Source: Saccharina japonica
Lineage: Eukaryota > Sar > Phaeophyceae > Laminariales > Laminariaceae
DNA length: 64,000 nucleotides
Assembly: GCA_008828725.1 (NCBI GenBank)
Contig: MEHQ01000967.1
Coordinates: forward strand, 62,001-126,000
Reading direction: 5' to 3'
How positions within the stretch are numbered: position 1 is the first letter of the stretch; each line of letters begins with the position of its first letter. This document shows, one piece after another, positions 1 through 10,242 of the stretch. Made by a program: the position numbers and the translations under genes. The notes under the pieces are model-generated. The model made no database searches, had not been told where the DNA came from, and saw nothing but the letters and a program-made list of their open reading frames with translations.

Positions 1-2060
1 AGTAGTCGTCCCTGAATATAGCGATGAATTTGTAGCCACCCTGAACTCCTGGTGTGACAGGCCCCATGAGGTTGCTGTACCCTAGACCCACTGGCCCAGT
101 TGTTGTGTGCAAGTCCTCCTTAGGATGTTATCTTTGCCGACTCTTGCTCGAGAGGAAGATGTCACAGTCTGACACCGTGCCGGTGTAGTCAGCGCCGCCA
201 TTGCTTGTCTTGCGACGCAGTTTCATATTGCGGGGGATCATGTGCCCCAGTCGTCTGTGCCATGTATCGGCGATCGCTTGTGATGTGAGGGCCAAGGAGG
301 TGATTGATGGCGTCCTTGCTCCACAGTCGATTGCACCTAGGCCCACTTTGGGTGAGCACAGACCTCGCCCTCCTGGCTGCTGTTCCAGTTGTACCACGAC
401 GTCGCCTTTCCTCGGGTGGAAGTTTCCTTTCTCGAGCGTGGTGGTGATACTCCGCGTCATTGCAGTGGTGGGAGAGAAGGTGTCACGTCCCAGGCCTGAT
501 ACGATTAGGCTGGGGAACTGTGCTCGATTCGACTTACCAGTTAGATCGGTATGGTACCGTAGATGGTGCCAGTCGTGGTCCTGAGTAGTTTCCTGTTGCC
601 GGTGGTTATCGTCGTCTTGGTCATGTTTAACGGCGTGGGATTCGTCAGGTGGTCCTTCAATCCCGGGATCGGCTCGGCGTCCAGTAAGTGCTTTATAGCG
701 CTGATGTCCACCATCGTCATAATTTCGTTGTTATTTGACTGTCAAGGTCGAGAACGCGGATCCTTCGTTGTCGGTGGGGGGCTTCTGTTATCAAGTGTGC
801 GCCTGTGATTCAGTAGTTCCCACAGACCCCCAACGATCGTGATGATACCGGGCATATCAATGGCGATTATGCTGGTTGTTGTCCTGAGTAGTCCTTGGCA
901 CATTGAGGGGGCAGCATGTGTAGTCTAGGCGTCCACCGGTGCCGTTCTTGCTCGGCCGTTGGGTAGGAAGGTCCGTGCAGCCGTTGTGCTCGTGAGCAGC
1001 AAGACCACGTCGACGTCGTCGTCGAAGTTTAGGGCCGATTGTTTGCCGTCTCCATCAGGAGGAGGGTTGCTGCATTGAGTCGAACAAGCTGTGTAGGCGC
1101 TGCCCTGCTGTGGGCGCCGTGTTGTGGAATGATCACCACGTTATAGCTCAGGGCAGTTGCGCTTGTAGCCCCTCTGCTTGTTGCAATGATGGCATACATC
1201 CGATTCAGCGGACATTACGACGTCACGCGGGGCGTGCTTATTACAGTTGCGGCTACAGCAGGCGGCTGATTATGTTGACCTTGCAGTGCAATGTCAGGCG
1301 ACCCTCCCGCTGGCTTCGCTGTGGCGAGACTTGGCGTCGATATACAGATGACGCATGGCTTTATGTATGTCGCCGAGGCCGAACGATGAGTCCCGGTAGG
1401 TCTGAAATTAGACAGGATCGTACTCGTCTGTAAACCCTTGGACTAGAATGCACTTAAAACTTCGGTCGGCCATCAGTTTTCCCATCCCCGTCATCTCATT
1501 GCGTTTGAGGATGGCTTCCATGAAGTAGTTGTCGGGGTCATGCCCGAGCTTCATGGAAATCGCCGCTAGTGCTGCGATCTCGGGGCGGAGGATCTCATTG
1601 GTGACCTTCAAGAATTTAGATTCCAGCCCCGGCCAGATTATCTGGTCCTTAACTCCATTTCCCGTCCCATATTCATGCTTGAGGATCAGGAGTTATGCCG
1701 GCTTTTCAGTAAGCAGTTGCAATATCGTGTAGAGATCCTGTGAAGCCTTGTCGTACGCAGATTGGGATTTTTCAAGCGCGGGGGTTGCACTCGTAGATTC
1801 GTCGGTCGGGTTGATGGCTCCCTCTGGCTTGCGGTTCCCCTTCATGGTGCCGACGAAGTCCTTGCGGATGATGCTCAGGATGAGGCAGGTTTCCTTCCGC
1901 CAGTGCTTGAAGTCTGTGTGAGTTTTACAGCTGAACTTGAGTTTGAGGCCCTTCATGATGTGGGCGAGGTTTCCCCCGCCGTCGTTGGAGTTTCCCATCG
2001 TAGCCTCTCGGGCGTCAAGCTGAGTGTTTGATGTGTCGGGCAGCGATTGCACGGCACGGT
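1..2060 (-). mobile_element. Ty1/Copia LTR retrotransposon fossil, 5' part (gag to pre-integrase)
   Basis: Minus-strand coding pieces, read from about 2052 downward, match the order of a Copia polyprotein. First comes a UBN2-type gag segment (about 2052-1410, with the DFKHWRKE and MGKLMADR stretches). Next is a cysteine-rich zinc-knuckle-like patch near 1170-1220. Last is a GAG-pre-integrase segment (about 460-130) with the WHRRLGHM signature. The integrase and reverse transcriptase would lie beyond the left edge. The copy is broken, with several breaks, and looks old. No LTR could be identified on the right. The family is named from the two signatures, and the exact right boundary is inferred. 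Confidence 0.75.
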
Positions 2061-4290
2061 AGGTTCAACTTGGTTGTCATGGCATAGTTTATATTTGAAC
2101 ACCTACAGCAAACGATAGGCGGTCGGTCGAGTCCCTGCCTTATTTGTCGTAGGTCGGACAACGATAAAGCTCACAGCAGTAGACTAAGACTACCCTTGTA
2201 AGTTTCGTTGCGTGGTTAATATCAAGACTTACAGGAGTAGGTGAGAAGTCTATCGGCTAACTGTCTTCTTTGTCATTTCCCGGGCAATGCCAACACTCAC
2301 AGAAATGGGTAACGACTACCCTGGTTGTTGTCGTTGCTTGGTAAGTATCAAGGGTTACAGCGGTAGGCAAGCAGTCGGTCGGCTACTACCTGTCTTCGTC
2401 GTGGATTGCTCCTAAACCCCGACGCGCGGAGTAAGTCCTGAACTGAACTTGTTCGACACAGCAGGGTGGCGGTCGTTAGTGGCGGTCGCGTAGCCTCTCT
2501 ATCCAGAGTTTATTGAGGTCATGCTGTAGTAGGTCGTACTCGTTCACTCACAGTGTGTAGCTGGCTCCGTCGAGATTGAATGACGAACAGCAGTCTAGAT
2601 TTCGTAAGTTGTACTCGTCCAATCACGTTGCTGTAGTAGCTGGCTTCGTCGAAGTTTATCGACGAACAGCAGTAGCTCGGGTAGACGTGTGCCTTGCCTC
2701 GTCGTGATGCCCGGAGCTGCCGACTGACATCTGTGCACGTATCGAGGATCATAACCTGTTTATTCATATTGATTGGCTTGTGGCTAGTGTATGCTACCAG
2801 AGAGATGCCAAATGCCTGAACCGCGGTTAGGCTGGTTCTGTGATATGATGTGAGCTAAGCTTTAGAGAAGATGTTTTACTCGCGACCCTAGGTTTAGTGT
2901 GGTGTTTGTTGTTATTACTCTGCTCGAGAAGAGGAGCAGATGTTGAGAGTGATTGGTGTGGCATGATGGTGCCTGTTGGGCGCATCTCGTTGAGCTAAAA
3001 AGTAAGACACCAATATCAAACAAGTACGTGGGGACGTGGGGCCCTTGGTCTCGGTAGGACCTTCCCGAGATGAAATCGTCACTTCCTAATAATGTAACCG
3101 TAACTCTCTATAGACCTATATATTGCTCGTACGACCAATAGCAGGAACAATGTGCTCGTACGACTAGGACTTTTACACTCCTAACACAGAACTTCGGTCA
3201 CAGCTGACTATATATACCTAGAGTACGTACAGTACACGACGGTACGTAGTGGCAACATAATTGGACAGCTTGCTCTGGTACTCTACGTTTGTACGGAATA
3301 TAAATATACCACGCTGTGCTGCCGTTACCTCTGTACTCAGATGTGTTCCTTCAGAAGCGACCAAGTCCTTCTACGGCCGTGGTAGAACTACTACTCACTG
3401 AAAGAGTGTTCGTGTGCACGGTAAGAACGGTCACAGAGCTCCCGAGGCCCCCAGCATGCGTTAAAACATTGAAACTCGAACAAACAACCTCGGTTGAACT
3501 CGAAACGACATTTCGGCGTTCCAACAGATACAAACCCGATAAACTGACCCAACCGGGTTCCACCGCATATTTACTAAATCGACAGTGGACATACCGCCCT
3601 GCTTGTATTGACACAGCATTTTGAGCTGTGGCCTATTCGTTGCACGCGACTATGTTACCGATCAGCGACTCCGTGCATACTACTGGCTGCTGGGTAGCAT
3701 GGGAGCTATCCTTAAAACCCGTACCTCGCGAACTACAACTCGCACGCCAAAACTACCTTCACCGGAATATTCCTATTTTGATCATGCGGTCATATGGGTA
3801 TGTTAGCGTTGAAAAATGCGACGTACCTGGTAGTCGATTTTTTATTTGTGAAAGCAGCATAACAACAGCCGTCGGTGTAAAAATAACTATGATACCTGAG
3901 GATTTATTTCCGGACCGCCCGCAAACAAAACAAAAAAAACACCACCAATCAATCCTGGCTTATTGCCCAAAGGTGGAATTTTATGTGTTTTCATGGAACC
4001 AGCTCGTCACCGATTTCGTCGGAGTACCTTTTGCGTTTCGGCATCATTTTCGTTAGACGACTTGGCCGCTGGACTGTTCATCGGGTTTCACTTTCAGTTT
4101 CTCTTAAGCTCAGGTCTTGGGTGAAGTATAACACTCCTCACAGGTTGAGGAGCCTCACATACATATAGGTGCACCCCTACCGTAGCATACGTATTTCGTG
4201 GTAAAACGAAAACGAAACCGAGGCCAGGGGAACGTGTGCAAACAACAACGCCAAAAGTAAATAAAAGCGAAACCTACGGTAGGTATATAT
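2061..4290. other. No gene recognised; short degenerate tandem repeats
   Basis: Between 2110 and 2400 a degenerate unit of about 60 bp recurs about four times (cores near 2174, 2230, 2297 and 2355 of the type ACAGSRGTAGG). Around 2525-2690 an unrelated unit of about 80 bp recurs twice (the GTACTCGT and GACGAACAGCAG landmarks). These may belong to the leader or LTR of the adjacent Copia fossil, but that is inference. From 2700 to 4290 only short ORFs of up to 142 codons occur, without any motif I recognise. Confidence 0.4.
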
Positions 4291-4292
4291 AT

Positions 4293-4410
4293 CTACGCCT
4301 TTTGAGCCATTCATAGGTGCACAGCGTACTGCACGCTGGACAAGGCTTCCTGGGGGGCGGTGTGATTCGCTGACGCTCCGTCGTACCTGCAAATGGCTCA
4401 AAAGGCGTAG
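4293..4410. repeat. Small foldback (inverted repeat) element
   Basis: The arm starting CTACGCCTTTTGAGCCAT at 4293 returns as its inverted copy ATGGCTCAAAAGGCGTAG ending at 4410. The spacer is about 60 bp. A related end (AAAAGGCGTAGG) is seen at 12188-12200. It is probably a MITE or the terminus of a larger element, and no coding capacity is visible. Confidence 0.6.
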
Positions 4411-4529
4411 GCACACATGTCGCCGGCTATTCGTGTTGGGCTTCGCCTATTTCCGTCTTCAAGCGTACCTATAAATGGCTCGAACAATCCCTTTTCTGAC
4501 AGTCGAAATACGGGCGGTCGTCGACACCA

Positions 4530-5080
4530 GAACCGGCGGCTGTCAACCTTGCGACCTTATCTGTCAACACAATCGCCGAATAGACTACGAGACACTAGGA
4601 GCGAAGCTTTGCCGGACACAACACACGTCACCTGAGAAACTTGGGCGGCCGGCCCAGTTTGAATTTCTCGCCAGTCCACATACTCGTACCCTATTTTATG
4701 TTCTCTCTTCGTGAAACTCAGCCTGTCTGTCGTTCTTATGGCGCCCAAGCTGTGGTTAGTGCCCTCTTGTACTCTGTCAGCAGCGGTCAGATGTATTGCC
4801 CCATTATTGATTGGCGCTTTTTACGCCTCCACCACGCCCCATTCAGTGGCTACCATGAACCGGATAGCCTCACCATACCACACCACGGGAAAGGGACCTT
4901 TATCGTTTGACCCTACCACGTTTTCCCCCCCAAGAGAGTTGTGGTGGCGGCGGTGTTGCCGCCGCTAAGGTGCACGTGTTTTGATGGGTCATGATGTCCG
5001 TTTTGTTTGACATATCGCTCGCTAGAAGTGTCATTATCCCGCAATGTGTTAGTACGACTTCTTATCATATTGATACCTGC
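4530..5080 (-). repeat. Dispersed repeat R1, copy 1 (inverted relative to 11.33-11.85 kb)
   Basis: Read on the minus strand, this stretch is collinear with 11330-11845 on the plus strand. Shared landmarks include CATAAGAACGACAGACAGGC, GGGGCAATA, GGTTGACAGCC and GATGACACT-like blocks, with divergence and small indels throughout. Two copies in opposite orientation indicate a transposable element or segmental repeat. Neither copy has a convincing ORF. Confidence 0.65.
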
Positions 5081-5589
5081 TCCACGCTATCATCGGTTGG
5101 ACGGGCCTCACTTCCCTGGCCATATAGAGTATAGACTACTGTTATGGAGTACGATGACGCGTCTCCGACGGCATATACATGTCTCGTACATACGGTGACT
5201 CGTGGCGGCTGTATGTGTATACTAACCCGCGTAGATTTCTCTTTTTCATGCCTGGCGCACGTCTTTTCCATGAGTTGTTATACTGCTGTTGTGTTGGTCT
5301 GTGGTTCACTTGAGTGCAAGCAACCACGGCATGGTCTCAGTATGGGATGTGGTTGTGTTCAAGAGTACGCAACCGACCGCGGGAGGCCCCAGCAGTGTAA
5401 TTTGCGGCACGCTGGCATGCGTTGCCTGTACTAATCCCCAGGGAAAATGAGACAAGGCTGTGCAGGATATATATTTCGTGATCGGTTTATATGGACCTAC
5501 ACATAAATATGTTCTTGAAGTAAAGAGTGGTCCGTATCATCTTTACGGGTTACTTGCGCGGTAGTTTGTTATTTTCTTTTATGATCGAA

Positions 5590-6545
5590 CTTTGTCAAGT
5601 GTTCCACTTTCGAAGCTGTCCCGCTTTCGAAGTTGGGAGGTAGATATGCTTCTCAACCCCGACCCAAAGCTAAGCTTTTGCCTACAACGTATAATATGTG
5701 TACATACATACAAACCAGGTACTAGCTGTACATGTTATTACTGCTGCTGCCGCTGCTGCTGCTTCTGCTGTTTCATATGTTGCTGTTTGCTGGTGCTCCT
5801 TCGTGTACAGCGATGTATGAACAGCGATTGCCCCGCGTGAAAAAAATGTGTTTAACGTGTTTTGTACTGCTGAGCAACCTGCTTTTCATACATCGCTGTA
5901 CACGAAGGAGCAGCAGCAACAGCAACATATGAAACAGCAGAAGCAGCAGCAGAAGCACAGGAGTACACACATACGCAAAACTACACCGCTGCTACTACTG
6001 TAGTACTGGCGTTGCTGCTTCTCCTGCTGTGGGTTGCTCACTGCTGTTCCATATGTTGCTGTTTGCTGCTGCTCCTTCGTGTACAGCGATGTATGAACAG
6101 CGATTGCCCCGCGTGAAAAAATTGTGTTTAACGTGTTTTGTACTGCTGAGCAACCTGCTTTTCATACATCGCTGTACACGAAGGAGCAGCAGCAACAGCA
6201 ACATATGAAACAGCAGAAGCAGCAGCAGAAGCACAGGAGTACACACATACGCAAAACTACACCGCTGCTACTACTGTAGTACTGGCGTTGCTGCTCCTCC
6301 TGCTGTGGGTTGCTCAGTGCGCGGATTGTGTAGTTGAACGAGGAGAAAGTAAATTGCCCCGCGTGAAAACTTATTTGTTTAACGTATTTTGTACAATTAG
6401 ATTAAACAATATTATGTCAAATTAATTTACAGCAAAGCAGTACAAAATACGTTAATCGAATGATTTTTCACGCGAGGCAATTTGCTTTCTCCTCGTTCAA
6501 CTACAGAGTATCAACACGCTGCTACCAATCAGTTCGTACGACGCC
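5590..6545 (+). repeat. Dispersed repeat R2, copy 1, left part (hairpin-rich)
   Basis: This region is collinear with 37400-37800 (landmarks GGCTTTTGCCT, ACAACGTAT, GTAGCTGTACAT, GGCAATTTG, TATCAACACGCTG). It holds two tandem hairpins at 5774-5931 and 6050-6207, whose ~48-bp arms carry CTTCGTGTACAGCGATGTAT and its inverse. It also holds a longer-looped inverted repeat at 6329-6505 with arms TAGTTGAACGAGGAGAAAG. R2 stops at about 6555 and resumes at 10243. The ORFs here simply translate CTG-rich DNA. Confidence 0.6.
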
Positions 6546-6974
6546 AGATCTTTGAAGTTGTTGGTTATATAACATACAGTACGCGACAGATGTTAAGAAT
6601 TTGATAATTAAGAATTTGAGGCTGAGATTTTGCGAAAATTAAGAATTTACAGCTAAGCATTTGTGCTGAACTCGACAAGGAAATACGAATTAGCACGTGG
6701 GGAATTGCAAGGGTTCGGCGCATAAGAATTTTCCACTTGCACTGCAGTCCAGAAGAATAAGAAACTAGCTGTGCAGACACTCCTTAAGACCACATGAGAC
6801 TCCTAACCAAGCTGCCTTTTCTATCCAAACTCGACCTCACATGTGACGTTTTCTCCAAGATATTTTTGCAAACTTATGGGTAATGTTCGACAAAATAAAT
6901 CCCGTCCCCTCCTCAAGAATGTAAATACCAAATAAGGCAACGTTTTGCTTTCTCCCCTTGAACGCTTTTCATGG

Positions 6975-7720
6975 CTGGTAATATTCGAGACGGAACGGGA
7001 CGGGACTGTTTTGACATGTTTGCCAGGGAAGCAATTGACGACGGGACGGTAAAACATTGAAAACTATGGTTGTCTGGACGGGACGGAACGTGGCGGGACA
7101 GGACGGTTGGTGCGAAACTTCTAGGCGAGACGGGACGGTACAGTATAATGACTTTTGTTTTTCATGACGCGGACGGAGACGGAATATGTATTTCTTCGCG
7201 ACGGGACGAGCAATAATTATTTTTTGGTCGACGGGACGGGACGGCACATTTGTTTGTCTCGGCGAGATGGGACGGGTACATTATGTTTTTCTCGTCGGGA
7301 CGGCATAATCTTAATAATGTTAATTTTCAGAATGCATCAAGCCTAGACGGCCGTCCGTCACAGCCGCCGCCTTCCCGACATATTTGACGGACAGAATAAG
7401 TATCAGTATTAACGGCATATCGACGGGAAGGTGTGACGGCAATAGCTGGACGGGACGGTTCGGGCAGTTTTTGACGGCGGGGCGGGGCGTACGTAATAGA
7501 GGCAGGTTTAGTCGACGGGACCGGGAGATAAAGAGATTTTTTCTCGGCAGGACGGGACGGTAAAGTGCAATGGGAAAGTTTGTATGGGCGGGACGGGACG
7601 GTACGAGTTAACGGTAGGTGACATTATCGACGGAACGAAACGGCACAGCGATTTCACTTCGACGACGGTTTTACCATCCTGTCCAGTCGTTACTACCGCC
7701 AATACCGTCCCGTCAGTAAA
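6975..7720. repeat. Degenerate GACGGGACGG array inside the TA-flanked element
   Basis: The core GACGGGACGG, or a one-mismatch variant, recurs roughly fifteen times at irregular 30-70 bp spacing. The cores are separated by T-rich segments, several ending in TTTTTCTCG. It reads as a diverged minisatellite. The peptide shadows (VPSRRE-like) are translations of the repeat, not protein evidence. Confidence 0.6.
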
Positions 7721-7772
7721 ACATGAAAGGCCCTGATTCCCACCCCTTCCCCAGCGATGCGGATGTAATCAG

Positions 7773-8072
7773 TTAAGCCTCTTTCTTGAGCTCGGCGCAC
7801 TGCTTGCTGCGTCTACATGCCGTGTCGCTTGTACAGCAAAGGACCGTGTACAGTACTGCGGACACTTGGAATAGAGCATGTAAATACCTCGACCTGCGCT
7901 GGATTGTGTGGCGGACGATTTGCCGTGGTGAGGGTCCGCCGCGACGAATGTATCTCGCAACGCTTTGAAGGGCCTTCCGGCGCTTGCCGAGTTGAAGGCC
8001 GAGGGAAGGATCCTTGAACAACACTTCTTGCCACTCAACGGGCATGTCATCAACGACCAACGCCGTGTTCAT
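7773..8072 (-). CDS. Hypothetical 99-codon ORF inside the TIR element
   Basis: This uninterrupted reading frame begins MNTALVVDDMPVEWQEVLF and has a balanced amino-acid composition, with an R/K-rich middle. It lies between the GACGGG array and the right inverted repeat. I do not recognise a domain. It could be a remnant of a transposase, a captured host exon, or chance. An overlapping 94-codon frame on the same strand makes chance more likely. Confidence 0.2.
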   Translation of the reverse strand: MNTALVVDDMPVEWQEVLFKDPSLGLQLGKRRKALQSVARYIRRGGPSPRQIVRHTIQRRSRYLHALFQVSAVLYTVLCCTSDTACRRSKQCAELKKEA

Positions 8073-8450
8073 GTCCGTAGCCAGGGGGGACTTCGCATGG
8101 CTTTGCCCATGGAAGGAGTGCTTTGACGAAAGGGCGCGCCTCAGACGTCGACTATGCTGAACTGTATATCTTACTACACATACAGCAGTAGCAACCGCTC
8201 AACAAAATATATGAACTGTATATCTTAACAACGACCGCTCAAGAAAAAATAGTCGTACGTAAGCCTTTGCGAAACTAAAACGGCGTTTAAACGCCTTTAG
8301 AATATAAGCATTTGGTTCTTAAGAATTTGGCGTTCTGCACCCTTTTGCGAAATAAGAATGTGGACATAAGCATTTCTGCGTAAGTCGGAGAGAAGATAAG
8401 ACGCGAGCCTCAGCCAAAATAGGAGATTCTTATCATCTGTCGCGTACTGT

Positions 8451-9170
8451 AGACCACTGGCCTACTTATGATATATAACCAACAAAATATATAATTTGGG
8501 GTTCGTCGAATCTGACCTTGCTGTATTGATCTCCGGGGCACTCCCCTCGCCACGGACTAGTGTCCAGCAGGGCATTAATTATTGGTTCGGCGTCTGTTGC
8601 GCGCCGCAGGCGCGCAAGCCCCCCGCAGGGGCCCCCGGAGGGCCGCCGGAGACGAAAAGATTGCGATCTATGCGCGAATAAACGCCTCAAAACTAAGTAA
8701 AAAGCCATTTAATTTACTTTTGGCTACGGCCAATAACAAAAAGTGCCTAATTTTTGTTTTCGACTATGGCGAATAGGACAAGGGGCCTCAAAGATGTTCA
8801 ACTACGACTAATTATCAAGAAAAAAAGACCCCCATTTTTTTTTCTCGCCTAGAAAAAAACGCGCAACAAAAATTTTCGCCTGCGGCGAAAAAAGTTGCGT
8901 GCCCAGAAACGTGTGTTGCGCTGCGCGCAACCAGCCTCGCGGCGGCTGTTGCGCAAAACGGTTATTTTGACCAAATGTTGCGCCAGCGCAACAGCGCACC
9001 ACCTAATTAATGCCCTGGTGTCCAGGAGCACACTATCATAACCATTCCATTCACATTGTCTCCAGCGCGCACGCTCGAAAATAACAAATTATGAAATCGG
9101 CGGCATTTGAACCCCCGACCCACCCTTGTGAATTATTTAGCACTACCCACGGAACCACTAGTGACTCTGT
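8451..9170 (-). mobile_element. tRNA-derived SINE-like unit S1, interrupted by a hAT-type MITE
   Basis: Read on the minus strand, the unit starts near 9166 (GTGACT-like end). It has a tRNA-like promoter region with a B-box-like GGGTTCAAATGCC and then a body with GCTGGAGACAAT and CCGTGGCGAGGGGAGTGCCC. It ends in TTGTTGGTTATATA near 8482. The A box is weaker than in S6. The 450-bp MITE at 8568-9017 splits it, and removing the MITE plus one target copy restores the unit seen in S2-S6. Confidence 0.7.
8568..9017. mobile_element. hAT-superfamily MITE with 8-bp target duplication
   Basis: The terminal inverted repeats are CAGGGCATTAATTA (8568-8581) and its exact inverse (9004-9017), with weaker similarity continuing inward (GTCTGTTGCGC). 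They are flanked by a perfect 8-bp duplication GTGTCCAG at 8560-8567 and 9018-9025. The empty site survives as a single GTGTCCAG or close variant in sister SINE copies. An 8-bp duplication with CAGGG ends is diagnostic of hAT elements. The interior holds GC-rich palindromes (near 8600-8650 and 8875-9000) and no transposase. Confidence 0.88.
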
Positions 9171-9404
9171 GGTTCAGTGGTCCCAAGGGTGGGTCGGGGG
9201 TTCAAATCTCGCCGATTTCATAATGTGTTCTTTTCGAGCGTACGCGCTGGAGACATTATGAGTGGTTATTGTAGTGTGCTCCTTGACACTAGTCCGTGGC
9301 GAGGGGAGTGCCCCGGAGATCAATGCAGTATGGTGAGAATCAACGAACCCGAAAGTATATATTTTGTTGGTTATATAGCATAGACCACTGGCCTACTCAG
9401 TCAC
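9161..9404 (+). mobile_element. tRNA-derived SINE-like unit S2
   Basis: The unit begins GTGACTCTGTGGTTCAGTGG and carries a B-box-like GGGGGTTCAAATCTC. It continues through the conserved body (GCTGGAGACATTATG, CCGTGGCGAGGGGAGTGCCC) and ends GGCCTACTCAGTCAC. Length is about 244 bp. The next unit follows immediately in the opposite orientation. Confidence 0.75.
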
Positions 9405-9609
9405 TATACTTTGGGGTTCGTCGAATCTCACCTTGCTGTATTGATCTCCGGGGCACTCCCTTCGCCACGGACTAGTGTCCAGGAGCAGACTATTATAACC
9501 ATTAATATTGTCTCCAGCGCGCACGCTCGAAAATGACAAGTTAAGGGTTTGAACCCCCGACCCACCCTCGGAAATTATACAGCACTATCCACTGAACCAC
9601 TGAGTCACG
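9405..9609 (-). mobile_element. tRNA-derived SINE-like unit S3 (inverted)
   Basis: This is the inverted copy of the same unit: CCACTGAACCACTGAGTCAC at its right end is the inverse of the A-box region, and GTTTGAACCCCCGACCCACC is the inverse of the B-box region. It lacks the terminal palindrome segment at its left end and therefore abuts S2 directly. Confidence 0.75.
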
Positions 9610-9862
9610 GTGACTCAATGTGGGTAGTGCTGTATACTTCCCACGGGTGGGTCGGGGGTTCAAATCCCGCCGATTTCACAATTTTTTATTTTTGAGCGTG
9701 CGCGCTGGAGACATTGTGAATGGTTATGATAGCGTGCTCCTGGAGACTAGTCCGTGGCGAGGGGAGTGCCCCGGAGATCAATACAGCAAGGTCAGATTCG
9801 ACAAACCCCAAAGTATATATTTTGTTGGTTATATAGCATAGACCACTGGCCTACTCAGTCAC
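9610..9862 (+). mobile_element. tRNA-derived SINE-like unit S4
   Basis: A full-length unit of about 253 bp, from GTGACTCAATGTGGGTAGTG to GGCCTACTCAGTCAC. It contains GGGTTCAAATCCCGCC (B box and T-stem-like). It is followed by a short inverted tail fragment at 9863-9908, forming a near-perfect palindrome around CAGTCACGTGAGACTG. Confidence 0.78.
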
Positions 9863-9908
9863 GTGAGACTGAGTAGGCCAGTGGTCTATGATATATAACC
9901 AACAAATA

Positions 9909-10167
9909 TGACTCAGTGGTTCAGTGGGTAGTGCTATATAATTCCCAAGGGGTGGGTCGGGGGTTCAAATCCCGCCGATTTCACACTTTGTCATTTTCGA
10001 GCGTACGCGCTGGAGACATTGCGAATGGTTATGCTAGTGTGCTCCTGGAGACTAGTCCGTGGCGAGGGGAGTGCCCCGGAGATCAATACAGCAAGGTGAT
10101 ATTCGACAAACCCCAAAGTATATATTTTGTTGGTTATATAGCCTAGACCACTGGCCTACTCAGTCAC
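9909..10167 (+). mobile_element. tRNA-derived SINE-like unit S6 plus flanking inverted tails (to 10242)
   Basis: This is the best preserved unit. TGACTCAGTGGTTCAGTGGG fits an A box, and GGGGGTTCAAATCCCGCCG fits a B box with a foldable T stem. The acceptor-like ends GTGA and TCAC pair only partly, so it is tRNA-derived rather than a working tRNA. Two further tail fragments in inverted orientation (10168-10203 and 10204-10242) end in ATATAACCAACA, where repeat R2 resumes. Confidence 0.78.
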
Positions 10168-10242
10168 GTAAGACTGAGTAGGCCAGTGGTCTATGATATA
10201 TAAGTGACTGAGTAGGCCAGTGGTCTATGCTATATAACCAAC

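Larger units (their letters stand above)
6577..8449. mobile_element. 1.87-kb TIR element with TA target duplication (Tc1/mariner- or pogo-like, non-autonomous)
   Basis: The left end CAGTACGCGACAGATG continues for 24 bp and returns inverted at 8426-8449 with one mismatch. Both ends are flanked by TA (6575-6576 and 8450-8451). A TA duplication with CAGT-type ends is characteristic of the Tc1/mariner-pogo group, so the superfamily call is inferred from ends alone. Short TAAGAATTT and TAAGCATTT motifs repeat just inside both ends. The uninterrupted target can be read in neighbouring SINE units as GCATAGACCACTGG. The middle is filled by a GACGGGACGG-rich array and an unrecognised 99-codon minus ORF (7773-8072). 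No transposase was recognised. Confidence 0.7.

Noticed and set aside
9909-9990. Functional tRNA gene
   Set aside because: A and B boxes and T stem fit, but the acceptor stem does not close and no clear anticodon loop is placed.
9177-10146. Three similar 68-76-codon ORFs (GRGFKSRRFH peptides)
   Set aside because: They are the same SINE unit translated; the similarity is at the DNA level and includes tRNA-like promoter boxes.
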